A stretch of 47,909 bases of DNA from Bacteroidota bacterium. Lineage in GTDB: Bacteria; Bacteroidota; Bacteroidia; Flavobacteriales; Flavobacteriaceae. The notes beneath the pieces were generated by a model. That model had not been told where the DNA came from. It ran no database searches and was given only the letters and a program-made list of their open reading frames with translations. The stretch is taken from assembly GCA_027621505.1 (NCBI GenBank), contig JAQCBK010000009.1, positions 1-47,909 of the forward strand. The letters run 5' to 3'. The position numbers and the translations under genes were made by a program. Positions 27,090 through 37,196 of this stretch are shown in pieces. Each line of letters begins with the position of its first letter. Position 1 is the first letter of the stretch.

Positions 27090-27851
27090 GTGGACACTTT
27101 TTTTACTTCCGAGGTTATATCTGCTTTGTTGACCCTTACTTTCCTTGAAATTGTTTTAGGAATTGACAACATTCTTTTCATTTCAATTATAGCAGGGAAA
27201 TTATCAGAGAAGCATCAAAAAAAAGCGATTGGATTTGGTTTGTTAATGGCCATGATACTCAGGTTGATTCTTTTGTTGGGGATATCGGTTTTGATGCGTA
27301 TGCAAGCCACCTGGTTCAAATTGGAAAGTGATTTTGTGAGTGCAGAGGTTTCAGGTCAAGCGGTGATCCTTTTTTTGGGTGGTTTGTTTCTCCTCTACAA
27401 AAGCACCAAAGAAATCTTTGAAAAAGTTGAAGCAAAAACGGAAAACCCCCTTCAAACCAGTGTCCAGGTATCCATGTCCAAAGTGATCATTCAAATTACA
27501 ATCATCAACTTGGTCTTTTCTGTAGATTCCATTTTGACAGCATTGGGAATGAGCAATGGCATTCCATTTGCTGGATGGGTCATGGGACTGTCTATTGTCA
27601 TCTCCGTTTTGATTATGATGTTCTTCGCCCACCCCGTCGGAAGATTTGTAAATCAGCATCCTTCTCTTCAAGTATTAGGGCTTTCTTTTCTTTTATTGAT
27701 TGGATTTATGTTGTTGGCAGAAGCTTCCCATTTGTCTTACGCCGTGATAATGAATCAAGAAATTGGTTCCATACCCAAAGGCTATCTTTATTTTGCAATC
27801 GCCTTTTCACTCGGTGTGGAATTTATTAATATGAAAATGAGAAGGAAATAA
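27090..27851 (+). CDS. TerC-family integral membrane protein
   Basis: The 253-residue protein has about seven membrane segments and the family-defining acidic residue pattern LEIVLGIDNILFISI (about 20-34), repeated in the second half as NLVFSVDSILTALG (about 135-148). TerC/Alx-type proteins are linked to metal (manganese) export and to tellurite resistance, and manganese handling is the better-supported role. It starts with GTG 3 bases after the lipoprotein stop and ends 6 bases from the convergent topoisomerase gene. Confidence 0.9.
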   Translation: MDTFFTSEVISALLTLTFLEIVLGIDNILFISIIAGKLSEKHQKKAIGFGLLMAMILRLILLLGISVLMRMQATWFKLESDFVSAEVSGQAVILFLGGLFLLYKSTKEIFEKVEAKTENPLQTSVQVSMSKVIIQITIINLVFSVDSILTALGMSNGIPFAGWVMGLSIVISVLIMMFFAHPVGRFVNQHPSLQVLGLSFLLLIGFMLLAEASHLSYAVIMNQEIGSIPKGYLYFAIAFSLGVEFINMKMRRK

Positions 27852-27857
27852 GATCCA

Positions 27858-30443
27858 CTAAAAGTTCAGCTTGATTTGTGAGTCTTCCTCTGGATTCAAC
27901 GCTTCCTCCTCGTTTACCTCAATCTCCTCAAGTATATTTTCCTCCTCATCGTATGCCAAAGCTTCTTTGAGTTCAATCTTTTTGATCTTGTCTTGAGTCA
28001 ATTGATTGCCCAGGGCCTTGAATCCCTTGACGGCTATAAATTCCTCCGTATTAATTTCCAAAGGTGGTAGGGATTTTTTGTCTCTTGGTTTGACAAATTC
28101 AACCTGAAGGAGAGGTCGCCAATTTGTGTTAAGGAAAATTAATTCTCCCTCTGGTTTAATAAATGAGTCCTCTTTGACTTCGCTCTCAATTAGAAACCTT
28201 TTGATAAAATATCTTTCTTTCTCATTATCAAAATAAACTGCGGTAATCGGTTTATTGGGAATCCATTTTTCGATAAGAATCATGGACTCGTCAAAGTGTA
28301 ATGACAGGTCGGGTATAACCACTTTTGCATCCCCCCCCTGATTAACCACTAATATTTTGTCTTCTCCCCTAAAGGCACCCAATAAAGTTCCTCTTTCATC
28401 GGTGTTGAGCCTGTTAATGGTTTCATCAAACCAAATTTTTCTCGGTTTGAGCGTGGATACCCCTTTCTCTTTGAGTTCGACCCTCAAAATACTGTATTTG
28501 GTAACGGTATTTCCCCTGACCGCTCTCCCTTTTATTTGTAAGTCGGCAAAATCCAAATCCCACTTGAGCTTTTTAACATTTCCAGTGTTTCTCAATAGAA
28601 TATTTACCACCTCGGCCTCACCATTGGGATTGGCAGTGAAATACAGCACCGAAGAACCAGCAGTGCCTTGAGTGAGGTCGTATACTTTTTCACGAGTAAC
28701 GCCCTTAACGGCAAATCTTTTGATGTATGAGTTCCCTTTATTACCATCCCTATAAATCATATTGTAGATGGTTCGGGTGTCATTTTTCTTAAATACTGAT
28801 GCGTGGATGATATCTTTACCCACAAAAACCTTGCTGTCTACCTTGACCACTTGCATTTTCCCCTCTTTGGTGAAAATAATGATATCATCAATATCGGCAC
28901 AATCACACAAATACTCGTCCTTTCTGAGTGAAGTTCCAATAAAACCCTCCTCGCGATTGACGTATAGTTTTTGATTTCTGACCACCACCTTCTTGGCATC
29001 AACATCGTCAAAAATTCTAATCTCAGATATTCTTTCTCTCCCATTACCATAGGTTTTGATCAAATGTTTAAAATAATTGATCGCATAGTCCACCAGATGG
29101 GCCAAATGGTTCTTTACTTCTGCAATATCCCCTTCAAGTGCTTCTATCTTTTGTTGGGCCTTATCGATATCAAATTTTGATATTCGCTTGATTCTGATTT
29201 CAGTAAGTTTCAGTAAATCTTCCTCTAAGACTGGCCTTTTGAGAATAGAAATGTGTGGTTCAAGCCCTGTCTTAATCGCCTCCAATACTCCTTCCCAAGT
29301 ATCTTGTTCTTCAATATCCCTATAAATTCTATTTTCAATAAATATTCTTTCAAGGGAGGCATGGTGCCATTGATTTTCCAATTCCAGCAACTGCAACTCT
29401 AATTCTTTTTTGAGCAATTCAAGGGTATGGTCTGTAGAGCGTGCAAGCATTTCACTGACACCAATAAAATGGGGTTTGTTGTCAATAATAACGCATCCCA
29501 ATGGAGAAATTGATGTTTCACAATCGGTGAAAGCATAGAGGGCATCAATCGTTTTGTCGGGAGAAATCGCGGGAGGAAGGTGGATGATAATCTCCACCTC
29601 AGCAGCCGTATTGTCCTCAATTTTTTTTATTTTGATTTTCCCCTTTTCATTGGCTTTCAGGATGTTATCAATTAAACTGGAGGTCGTAGTGCCGTAGGGA
29701 ATTTCATTAATCACCAAAGTGTTTTTATCCAATTGATTGATTTTGGCCCTGACCCTGACCTTACCACCCCTTTTGCCGTCGTTGTATCCTTGGATGTCGA
29801 TAATCCCTCCCGTTAGAAAATCAGGATACAGTTTAATTTTTTTTCCTTTCAAATGCTGAATACTGGCATTGAGTAATTCCACAAAATTGTGTGGCAGTAT
29901 TTTGGTGGAGAGCCCCACAGCAATCCCCTCTGCTCCCTGTGCCAACAATAATGGAAATTTAACCGGCAATTGAACTGGTTCTTTTTTTCTACCATCGTAT
30001 GAAAGTTGCCAGTCCGTGATCTTGGGACTAAAGACCACCTCCAAAGCAAATTTTGAAAGTCGTGCTTCAATATATCTGGAGGCAGCCGCACGATCCCCTG
30101 TGAGTATATTCCCCCAATTTCCTTGCGTGTCGATCAATAAATCTTTCTGACCGATTTGAACCATGGCATCGGCAATACTGGCATCTCCATGCGGATGGTA
30201 CTGCATGGTATGCCCCACAATATTTGCTACTTTGTTGTAACGACCATCGTCCAGATCTTTCATGGAATGAAGAATCCTTCGCTGAACTGGCTTGAGTCCA
30301 TCGTAAATCGATGGGACAGCACGTTCCAAAATTACATATGAAGCGTAATCAAGGAACCAATCCTTGTACATGCCTGTAACTTTAACTAAGGTTTCGCCTT
30401 CGTTAACTCCTTCGGATTGATTTTGGTGCTCTAATTCATCCAT
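27858..30443 (-). CDS. parC: DNA topoisomerase IV subunit A
   Basis: This 861-residue subunit cuts and rejoins DNA in topoisomerase IV, which unlinks daughter chromosomes. The active-site tyrosine is at about residue 124 (AAASRYIEARLS). The N-terminal winged-helix domain contains KPVQRRILH and HPHGDASI, and the C-terminal part is a divergent wrapping domain ending in an acidic tail. It abuts parE with no spacing. I prefer parC over gyrA because of the ParE-type partner. Confidence 0.93.
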   Translation of the reverse strand: MDELEHQNQSEGVNEGETLVKVTGMYKDWFLDYASYVILERAVPSIYDGLKPVQRRILHSMKDLDDGRYNKVANIVGHTMQYHPHGDASIADAMVQIGQKDLLIDTQGNWGNILTGDRAAASRYIEARLSKFALEVVFSPKITDWQLSYDGRKKEPVQLPVKFPLLLAQGAEGIAVGLSTKILPHNFVELLNASIQHLKGKKIKLYPDFLTGGIIDIQGYNDGKRGGKVRVRAKINQLDKNTLVINEIPYGTTTSSLIDNILKANEKGKIKIKKIEDNTAAEVEIIIHLPPAISPDKTIDALYAFTDCETSISPLGCVIIDNKPHFIGVSEMLARSTDHTLELLKKELELQLLELENQWHHASLERIFIENRIYRDIEEQDTWEGVLEAIKTGLEPHISILKRPVLEEDLLKLTEIRIKRISKFDIDKAQQKIEALEGDIAEVKNHLAHLVDYAINYFKHLIKTYGNGRERISEIRIFDDVDAKKVVVRNQKLYVNREEGFIGTSLRKDEYLCDCADIDDIIIFTKEGKMQVVKVDSKVFVGKDIIHASVFKKNDTRTIYNMIYRDGNKGNSYIKRFAVKGVTREKVYDLTQGTAGSSVLYFTANPNGEAEVVNILLRNTGNVKKLKWDLDFADLQIKGRAVRGNTVTKYSILRVELKEKGVSTLKPRKIWFDETINRLNTDERGTLLGAFRGEDKILVVNQGGDAKVVIPDLSLHFDESMILIEKWIPNKPITAVYFDNEKERYFIKRFLIESEVKEDSFIKPEGELIFLNTNWRPLLQVEFVKPRDKKSLPPLEINTEEFIAVKGFKALGNQLTQDKIKKIELKEALAYDEEENILEEIEVNEEEALNPEEDSQIKLNF

Positions 30444-32306
30444 TTATGATACCATTTCTTCTGCAACATCCAACTCTACCTTCAGATTATCTATGATAAA
30501 CCTTTGACGATCCTGCGTGTTTTTACCCATGTAGAATTGCAAGAGTTCATCTGTGGTGGTGGACTTGTCCATCATAATGGGATCCAAGCGGATGTCATCA
30601 CCAATAAAATGCTTAAACTCATCGGGAGAGATTTCTCCCAAGCCTTTAAATCTAGTGATTTCAGGCTTTCCGCTTAATTTTTGAATTGCTTCTTTTCTTT
30701 CCTGTTCACTATAGCAGTAAAAGGTTTGCTTTTTATCTCTTACCCTAAACAAGGGCGTTTGTAAAATATAGAGATGCCCTTCCTTTATGAGTTCTGGAAA
30801 AAACTGTAAAAAGAAAGTGATGAGCAGCAGTCGTATATGCATTCCATCCACATCGGCATCGGTGGCAATCACAATGTTGTTGTAGCGCAAATCCTCCATA
30901 CTTTCCTCTATATTGAGGGCCGCCTGCAAAAGGTTGAACTCCTCATTCTCATAAACTATTTTTTTGGTCATCCCAAAAGTATTGAGTGGCTTGCCTCTAA
31001 GACTGAATACGGCTTGCGTATTTACATCTCTTGATTTGGTAATCGAACCACTGGCAGAGTCGCCCTCGGTAATAAAAATAGTCGATTCCAATCTGCGGTC
31101 TTTTTTAAGGTCTCCCAGATGGACTCTGCAATCCCTCAATTTTTTGTTGTGCAAACTGGCTTTTTTGGCGCGCTCTTTTGCCAATTTTCGAATCCCAGAC
31201 AGCTCCTTTCGCTCCCTTTCTGCTTGTAATATTTTTCGACGGATGGCCTCGGAAGTCTCCTGGTTTTTATGAAGATAATTATCTAATTGTGTTCCTATAA
31301 AATCATTGATATAGGATCGAACAGAGGGCATCTTCTCCCCCATTTCAGTGGAACCTAATTTGGTTTTGGTCTGTGACTCAAATACAGGTTCCATGACTTT
31401 GATACTGATGGCCGAAATGATTGACTTTCTGATATCCGAAGCATCGAAATTTTTTCCGAAATACTCACGAATCGTTTTGACCAAGGCCTCCCTAAAAGCA
31501 GATTGATGGGTACCCCCTTGTGTAGTGTTCTGACCATTGACAAAAGAATGGTATTCTTCACTGTACTGGGAGCGACTGTGGGTAATCGCTACTTCTATGT
31601 CTTCCCCACGGAGGTGAATGATGGGATACAACAGGTCTGAGGCGTTGGTTTGGTCCTCCAACAAATCTCTTAATCCATTTTCTGAGAGGAATTTTGAACC
31701 ATTAAAGTCTATGGTCAGTCCTGGATTGAGATAAACGTAGTTCTTGAGCATGCGCTCTACGTATTCAACTCGGTATTTGAAATTCTTAAAGATGGAAACA
31801 TCAGGTTCAAAAATGACTTTAGTTCCTTTTCTCTTGGAACTGGAAGCTATGGGTTCTTGTTGGATCAAATTTCCATATTCAAAAAGTGCAGCTGTCGTTT
31901 GATTTTCACGGACTGATTCTACTTTGAACATAGAGGACAGGGCATTTACGGCTTTGGTTCCAACCCCGTTCAGTCCAACTGATTTTTTAAAAGCACGGGA
32001 ATCGTACTTTCCTCCAGTATTCATTTTAGAAACAACATCTACTAATTTACCCAGCGGTATACCACGGCCATAATCTCTAACACTGACGCGACTGTCCTTA
32101 ATGACAATTTCTATGGTTTTCCCTGCTCCCATTACAAATTCATCAATACAGTTGTCGATTACTTCTTTCAACAAAATGTAGATTCCATCATCAGGGGAAG
32201 AGCCATCTCCCAATTTGCCAATATACATTCCAGGACGCAGTCGGATGTGTTCCTTCCAATCTAGGGAGCGAATGTTCTGTTCTGTGTATTGGGTTTCTTT
32301 CGTCAT
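30444..32306 (-). CDS. parE: DNA topoisomerase IV subunit B
   Basis: The 620-residue ATPase subunit of topoisomerase IV has a GHKL domain ([38 protein letters not shown]), a transducer, and a Toprim domain with EGDSASGS and [10 protein letters not shown]. It lacks the extra insert seen in some GyrB proteins. It is upstream of and adjacent to parC. The 196-base gap to the divergent Dabb gene contains its promoter, but I could not identify an exact TAnnTTTG there. Confidence 0.94.
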   Translation of the reverse strand: MTKETQYTEQNIRSLDWKEHIRLRPGMYIGKLGDGSSPDDGIYILLKEVIDNCIDEFVMGAGKTIEIVIKDSRVSVRDYGRGIPLGKLVDVVSKMNTGGKYDSRAFKKSVGLNGVGTKAVNALSSMFKVESVRENQTTAALFEYGNLIQQEPIASSSKRKGTKVIFEPDVSIFKNFKYRVEYVERMLKNYVYLNPGLTIDFNGSKFLSENGLRDLLEDQTNASDLLYPIIHLRGEDIEVAITHSRSQYSEEYHSFVNGQNTTQGGTHQSAFREALVKTIREYFGKNFDASDIRKSIISAISIKVMEPVFESQTKTKLGSTEMGEKMPSVRSYINDFIGTQLDNYLHKNQETSEAIRRKILQAERERKELSGIRKLAKERAKKASLHNKKLRDCRVHLGDLKKDRRLESTIFITEGDSASGSITKSRDVNTQAVFSLRGKPLNTFGMTKKIVYENEEFNLLQAALNIEESMEDLRYNNIVIATDADVDGMHIRLLLITFFLQFFPELIKEGHLYILQTPLFRVRDKKQTFYCYSEQERKEAIQKLSGKPEITRFKGLGEISPDEFKHFIGDDIRLDPIMMDKSTTTDELLQFYMGKNTQDRQRFIIDNLKVELDVAEEMVS

Positions 32307-32502
32307 AAGGCCTACGCTAAATTATAATTTGGGCGGGAATTTTTTGTTCGATTGAAGTCAAAGAAATTAACAAATTACAATCTTCGATTGTTGAGAAGTT
32401 TCAATATCATTTAATGTTAATAGGGCTTTTAAAAAAAATATTTAGATTGAGGCTAAAAATTATCCTATTCGAAAAAATGAATAACTTTTAAAGATCCAAT
32501 TA

Positions 32503-32844
32503 ATGAAAACACAAATTCCGTACCAAAAAATTAAGGGCGATTTTATTCACATGGTTTTTTTCTGGTTGAAAAATCCTAAAAATCAAAATGACAGAGAAAA
32601 ATTTGAGAAAGCCTTGAATAAATTCATAGGTTCCAATTCCCAATTAGTAAGTGCCCATATTGGTTTGCCTGCTGCTACAGATCGACCCGTTGTAGATAAT
32701 TCCTACACCTACAGTCTGGTGGTTACCTTCCCCGATATAGAAACACATGACGCCTATCAAGTTGACCCCACACATACAAACTTTATTAATGAAGCTAAGT
32801 TATTGTGGGACAGGGTTTTAATATTCGATTCCTCCTTCCTTTAA
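32503..32844 (+). CDS. Dabb-family stress-response barrel protein
   Basis: The 113-residue protein has the Dabb (dimeric alpha/beta barrel) pattern: DFIHMVFFWLK at residues 12-22, a central helix, and SYTYSLVVTFPDIETHDAYQVDPTH (about 66-90). Such proteins dimerise to form a ferredoxin-like barrel. Some are enzymes and many have no known substrate. It is monocistronic and divergent from parE. Confidence 0.85.
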   Translation: MKTQIPYQKIKGDFIHMVFFWLKNPKNQNDREKFEKALNKFIGSNSQLVSAHIGLPAATDRPVVDNSYTYSLVVTFPDIETHDAYQVDPTHTNFINEAKLLWDRVLIFDSSFL

Positions 32845-32956
32845 TTTATAGGGTTTTAAATCAAAAAATAAAGGTTTTTTTGGATGGGATCGATGGATAA
32901 TCTGGGGGCGGGTTGTGAAATTTATTTTAAGTTTATAGAATCAAACCCAAATAATC

Positions 32957-33457
32957 ATGAAAAATTTAATCTTTATTGTTTCACTCCTTTTTTTTGGAAT
33001 GAGCCAAGCCCAATTGATTGAACAAAATCAATTTTATGTTAGTTTATTGGCAGGAACCAATTCTTCTTATTCAATAAAAGCGGAATATTCAATCTCAAAA
33101 AATGTTTCGCTTGGATTGTTTTATTTAAACCATAGGGTGGTACCCATTACCACCAACCCAAAGTCAAAAATAACCAACACCACTTGGGGATTGGAAAGCA
33201 ATTATCACCTGCTGAACAAAAACAAATTCAACTTGAGTGCTGGAATTCGTTTAGGATACAAGAACACTTCATACAATAGCAAAGAACTTAACTCACCTTC
33301 CTCAAGCTACAAAGGAAGCCTCACAGAGCCAGGCTTTGTTATCGGTTTTCAAGCTGGATTAAGGTATCAGATAGCGAATGATTTTGGTTTAATGGTGGAA
33401 TACCTCAGTATCAGTGAATCCGATATCATTTCAGGAGGGTTTACCTATAGATTTTAG
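32957..33457 (+). CDS. Small outer-membrane beta-barrel protein
   Basis: The 166-residue protein has a signal peptide (about 1-19, hydrophobic then SQAQL) and alternating-residue strands throughout. It ends in GGFTYRF, a typical terminal aromatic beta-signal for outer membrane insertion. It resembles OmpA-like or outer membrane beta-barrel families with about eight strands. The function is unknown. It is convergent with ychF, 19 bases apart, with no clear terminator between. Confidence 0.75.
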   Translation: MKNLIFIVSLLFFGMSQAQLIEQNQFYVSLLAGTNSSYSIKAEYSISKNVSLGLFYLNHRVVPITTNPKSKITNTTWGLESNYHLLNKNKFNLSAGIRLGYKNTSYNSKELNSPSSSYKGSLTEPGFVIGFQAGLRYQIANDFGLMVEYLSISESDIISGGFTYRF

Positions 33458-33476
33458 AAGGATAGCCGATCAAAAG

Positions 33477-34571
33477 CTATACATTAAAACGGAAGTGCAT
33501 CACATCCCCGTCTTGAACGATGTATTCCTTCCCTTCCACCCTCATTTTACCTGCTTCCTTGACTTTTTGCTCACTCCCTAATGTCTGATAATCCTCAAAT
33601 GAAATCACCTCCGCACGGATAAATCCTTTTTCAAAATCGGTATGGATAACCCCTGCAGCTTGCGGAGCTGTTGCCCCTTTTAAAATGGTCCACGCCCTTA
33701 CCTCTTTTTCCCCAGCTGTAAAATAGGTTTGAAGGGAAAGTAACCGATAGGCCGATCGGATCAATTTGGCGGAACCGGGTTCGGAGAGCCCTAAATCTTC
33801 TAAAAATAGTTGTCTTTCTTCATAGGAATCCAGTTCATTTATGTCGGCCTCAATGCTGACTGCCAAAACCAATACCTCAGCATTCTCTTGCGCCACTGCT
33901 GCTCTGATCTGATTGACAAAATCGTTCCCATTGACGGCGGCATCCTCACTGACATTACAAACGTACATCACAGGCTTGTCCGTAATCAATTGAAGCCCAT
34001 TCACATAATTGATTCGATCATCTTCGGAAAAGTCAACCGATCTTACATTTTTCGCCGCTTCAAGGGCGCTAATGATCTGATCCAATACCACGACTTCCTT
34101 TTGTGCCTCTTTATTGCCTGTCTTGGCAGCTCTTAGGATTTTCTCCCTCCTTTTCTCTGTACTTTCTAAATCTTTTAATTGTAGCTCTATATCAATCGTT
34201 TCTTTGTCTCTTAAAGGATCAACTGAACCATCAACATGAACGATATTATCGTCTTCAAAACACCTCAAGACATGAAGTATAGCATCTGTTTCTCTAATAT
34301 TACCCAAAAATTGATTGCCCAATCCCTCTCCTTTACTCGCTCCCTTTACGAGACCAGCAATATCTACAATTTCAACGGTTGCAGGGATTATTTTTTCGGG
34401 TTGGACCAGGTCTGCCAGGACATCCAAACGCTGATCAGGCACATTGACCACCCCAATGTTGGGTTCTATAGTGCAAAAAGGAAAGTTAGCACTTTGTGCC
34501 TTGGCGTTAGACAGACAATTAAACAAGGTGGATTTGCCCACATTGGGCAAGCCTACAATTCCAGCTTTCAT
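33477..34571 (-). CDS. ychF: Redox-regulated ATPase YchF
   Basis: YchF is an Obg-family P-loop protein that prefers ATP over GTP and associates with ribosomes. The 364-residue protein has GLPNVGKSTLFN (G1, about 6-17), the switch segment NFPFCTIEPN, DIAGLVKGASKGEGLGN and a C-terminal TGS-like domain with GEKEVRAWTI and EGKEYIVQDGDVMHFRFNV. The length matches the family. It follows the ferredoxin gene by 8 bases. Confidence 0.96.
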   Translation of the reverse strand: MKAGIVGLPNVGKSTLFNCLSNAKAQSANFPFCTIEPNIGVVNVPDQRLDVLADLVQPEKIIPATVEIVDIAGLVKGASKGEGLGNQFLGNIRETDAILHVLRCFEDDNIVHVDGSVDPLRDKETIDIELQLKDLESTEKRREKILRAAKTGNKEAQKEVVVLDQIISALEAAKNVRSVDFSEDDRINYVNGLQLITDKPVMYVCNVSEDAAVNGNDFVNQIRAAVAQENAEVLVLAVSIEADINELDSYEERQLFLEDLGLSEPGSAKLIRSAYRLLSLQTYFTAGEKEVRAWTILKGATAPQAAGVIHTDFEKGFIRAEVISFEDYQTLGSEQKVKEAGKMRVEGKEYIVQDGDVMHFRFNV

Positions 34572-34579
34572 AAAAAAAA

Positions 34580-34930
34580 TTAATTTTGGTGCATAAAACG
34601 TTGTTTGCTCAACAACACTTCTTCGCTTTCAACATTATCCTCATCCGGAATGCAACAGTCTACAGGACAAACGGCAGCACACTGAGGTTCATCGTGAAAC
34701 CCTTTACATTCTGTGCATTTATCGGGAACAATGTAATAAAACTCATCAGATACAGGAATTTGAGCTTCTTCAGCGTTAACCGATTTACCGTTGGGTAGTA
34801 CCACATCTCCCTTTAAATCGGTTCCGTCCTCGTATCGCCAGTCATCTGCGCCTTCATAAATTGCTGTATTGGGGCACTCGGGTTCACAAGCGCCACAATT
34901 GATACATTCGTCAGTAATGATAATGGCCAT
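34580..34930 (-). CDS. 2[4Fe-4S] ferredoxin
   Basis: The 116-residue electron carrier has one cluster motif [12 protein letters not shown] (about 10-21) and a second, spaced motif [22 protein letters not shown], typical of Alvin/YfhL-type ferredoxins. A central insert of about 50 residues lies between them. It is divergent from the LuxC-like reductase gene, with a full promoter in the 63-base gap. Its redox partner is unknown. Confidence 0.92.
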   Translation of the reverse strand: MAIIITDECINCGACEPECPNTAIYEGADDWRYEDGTDLKGDVVLPNGKSVNAEEAQIPVSDEFYYIVPDKCTECKGFHDEPQCAAVCPVDCCIPDEDNVESEEVLLSKQRFMHQN

Positions 34931-34958
34931 AATGGAATTGTTTGTTTAAATTTGAACA

Positions 34959-34989
34959 CAAAAGTAAGACCTAAATTCATTCTTTACAA
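34959..34989 (-). promoter_or_regulatory. Promoter of ferredoxin-ychF
   Basis: On the minus strand TTG at 34987-34989 and TACTTTTG at 34959-34966 are separated by 20 bases, an excellent Bacteroidota promoter. The ferredoxin ATG is at 34930. Confidence 0.7.
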
Positions 34990-34993
34990 ATAA

Positions 34994-36013
34994 ATGAGTC
35001 CCCTCAAAGACAGAGTCAACGCATTAATAAATCTGGGACATTTTTTTAGGAATGTTTCAGAGAAAAATCCTTACTACAAGGGACTGTTTAAGGCCATCCA
35101 TCAATCTCAAATCGAGAATGGGTGGTTTCAAAAAAAATCCTATTTAGAAGCGATTCAATCCTGGGGAAAAGCCCTCCAAACCCATGAGATTGAAAAATGG
35201 ATCTCCTCCTACGAAATCAAAAACGATCAAAACCCAAAAACCATTGCACTGATTACCGCAGGCAATATCCCCCTGGTGAGTTTACATGATCTTATCAGCA
35301 TATGGATCTCAGGAAACAACGCTATCATTAAATGTTCAACAAAAGACCGCAATTTGATTCCATATCTTGTGGGAATTGACCCTTTTTTTCAAGCTTCAAC
35401 TGCTTTCACAGATAAAAAGTTGGAGGATTTTGATGCTGTGATTGCAACGGGAAGCAATAATACAGCACGATATTTCGATCATTATTTTTCAAAATACCCT
35501 CATATCATTCGGAAAAACAAAAATGGGGTTGCCGTTTTGAACGGAAAAGAAAGTCTCAATGAGCTTGAGGGCTTGGGCAGAGATATGCTCCAATATTATG
35601 GACTTGGATGTAGAAATGTTTCCAAACTGTATCTTCCGACCAATTATGACCTCAATAAAATTTTTGGCGGTCTTTATCCCCTTGCTGAAGTTCTTGAAAT
35701 GAAAAAATATGCCAACAATTACGATTACAACAAGGCGGTGTATCTTATGAGTGAATTTGATTTTTTAGAGAATGGTTTTTTTATGCTCAGAGAAGAACAA
35801 ACCATCCCCTCACCCATTGCCACGGCTCATTATGAATTCTACAATGATTTTACCCAACTAGAAAAACATTTGGAGGAACAAAAGGAAAACATTCAATGTA
35901 TCGTTTCAAACCAATCCATAAAAGGGACTGTTGCTTTTGGTGAAGCTCAAAACCCAGGGCTTAGGGATTATGCTGATGGGATTGACACCCTTGCATTCCT
36001 TAATGGATTGTGA
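34994..36013 (+). CDS. LuxC-like acyl-CoA reductase
   Basis: The 339-residue protein matches the LuxC-type acyl-CoA reductase group of the aldehyde dehydrogenase superfamily. It has ALITAGNIPLVSLHDLISIWISGN with AIIKCS (about 78-110), a NAD-binding-like central region, and a probable catalytic cysteine in YYGLGCRNVSKLYLP (about residue 204). The expected reaction is NADPH-dependent reduction of an acyl-CoA to an aldehyde. The physiological substrate is unknown. It is followed by serC after about 100 bases and is divergent from a ferredoxin gene. Confidence 0.8.
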   Translation: MSPLKDRVNALINLGHFFRNVSEKNPYYKGLFKAIHQSQIENGWFQKKSYLEAIQSWGKALQTHEIEKWISSYEIKNDQNPKTIALITAGNIPLVSLHDLISIWISGNNAIIKCSTKDRNLIPYLVGIDPFFQASTAFTDKKLEDFDAVIATGSNNTARYFDHYFSKYPHIIRKNKNGVAVLNGKESLNELEGLGRDMLQYYGLGCRNVSKLYLPTNYDLNKIFGGLYPLAEVLEMKKYANNYDYNKAVYLMSEFDFLENGFFMLREEQTIPSPIATAHYEFYNDFTQLEKHLEEQKENIQCIVSNQSIKGTVAFGEAQNPGLRDYADGIDTLAFLNGL

Positions 36014-36117
36014 AATCTTTCAAAGGTTTATGTTTTGTTAAAAAAAATGATAAAAATTAATAAGGTTTCGATTGATAATTGAGTTGAACTTTTGATATTT
36101 GCAAATTGAAAATTGAT

Positions 36118-37182
36118 ATGAAAAAACACAATTTTAGCGCTGGTCCTGCCATACTCCCCAGTGAAGTGATCGAGCAGGCTTCCCAGGCCGTAAAAGAATT
36201 GGATAACATCGGTTTATCACTAATTGAAATATCTCACAGGAGCAAGGAATTTATAGCCATAATGGAAGAAGCCTGCTCCCTCTCTTTAAATCTTTTGGGA
36301 TTGGAGGGCAAAGGTTACAAAGCCATGTTTCTTCAGGGAGGTGCAAGCATGCAATTCCTAATGACAGCTTATAATTTGCTGGAAAATAAAGCAGGTTATG
36401 TGAATTCTGGAACCTGGTCTTCAAAGGCCATAAAAGAAGCCAAGCTTTTGGGCGAGGTGGAGGAATTGGCTTCTTCAAAAGATCAAAATTTTAATTACAT
36501 CCCAAAGGGGTACAATATTCCAGAGGACCTTGATTACCTTCACATTACCACCAACAATACCATCTTTGGCACCCAATACAAGGCCTTACCCGAAACGCAA
36601 GTCCCTCTGGTTGCTGACATGAGCTCTGATATTTTTTCAAGACCTTTTGATTATTCAAAATTTGACCTGTTCTATGCGGGGGCTCAAAAAAATATGGGAC
36701 CCTCTGGTGTAACCTTGGTCGTGATCAAAGAATCCTCATTCAATAAGGTGAGTAGAGTCATCCCGTCCATGCTGAATTATGAAGTGCAAGCCAATGCAGG
36801 AAGTATGTTCAACACCCCTCCCGTTTTTCCAGTTTACACCGTGTTACTCAATCTCAGGTGGATCGCCAAAAACGGAGGTTTAGACGGTATTGGGGCCTAC
36901 AATGACAAAAAAGCGGCTTTGATCTATGAGGAAATTGATCGAAATCCTCTTTTTGAAGGCTTTGCCAACCAAGAGGACCGCAGTCAAATGAACGCAACAT
37001 TCAACCTGAAAGACGAAAGTCAAGCCGAAATATTTGATGCCCTTTGGAATCAGGCCAACATCAGTGGCCTCAAAGGGCACAGATCTGTTGGAGGGTATCG
37101 AGCTTCTATCTATAACGCACTCCCCATTGAGAGTATCGAAACCTTGGTGGACTGTATGAAAGAATTTGAACGAAAAGCATAA
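36118..37182 (+). CDS. serC: Phosphoserine aminotransferase
   Basis: SerC transaminates 3-phosphohydroxypyruvate to phosphoserine and can also serve pyridoxal synthesis. The 354-residue PLP enzyme begins KKHNFSAGPAILP and has the PLP lysine in YAGAQKNMGPSGVT, with HRSVGGYRASIYNA near the end. I use the ATG at 36118 instead of an in-frame TTG at 36106. It is 14 bases upstream of serA. A near-consensus promoter box (GATATTTG) lies at about 36095-36102. Confidence 0.95.
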   Translation: MKKHNFSAGPAILPSEVIEQASQAVKELDNIGLSLIEISHRSKEFIAIMEEACSLSLNLLGLEGKGYKAMFLQGGASMQFLMTAYNLLENKAGYVNSGTWSSKAIKEAKLLGEVEELASSKDQNFNYIPKGYNIPEDLDYLHITTNNTIFGTQYKALPETQVPLVADMSSDIFSRPFDYSKFDLFYAGAQKNMGPSGVTLVVIKESSFNKVSRVIPSMLNYEVQANAGSMFNTPPVFPVYTVLLNLRWIAKNGGLDGIGAYNDKKAALIYEEIDRNPLFEGFANQEDRSQMNATFNLKDESQAEIFDALWNQANISGLKGHRSVGGYRASIYNALPIESIETLVDCMKEFERKA

Positions 37183-37196
37183 TCAACAATTTAAAA

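Noticed and set aside
32307-32502. tRNA or riboswitch in the parE/Dabb gap and other AT-rich gaps
   Set aside because: I saw no cloverleaf, conserved riboswitch core or CCA-type end. The gaps are AT-rich and short. A covariance-model search would be needed to exclude a small RNA.
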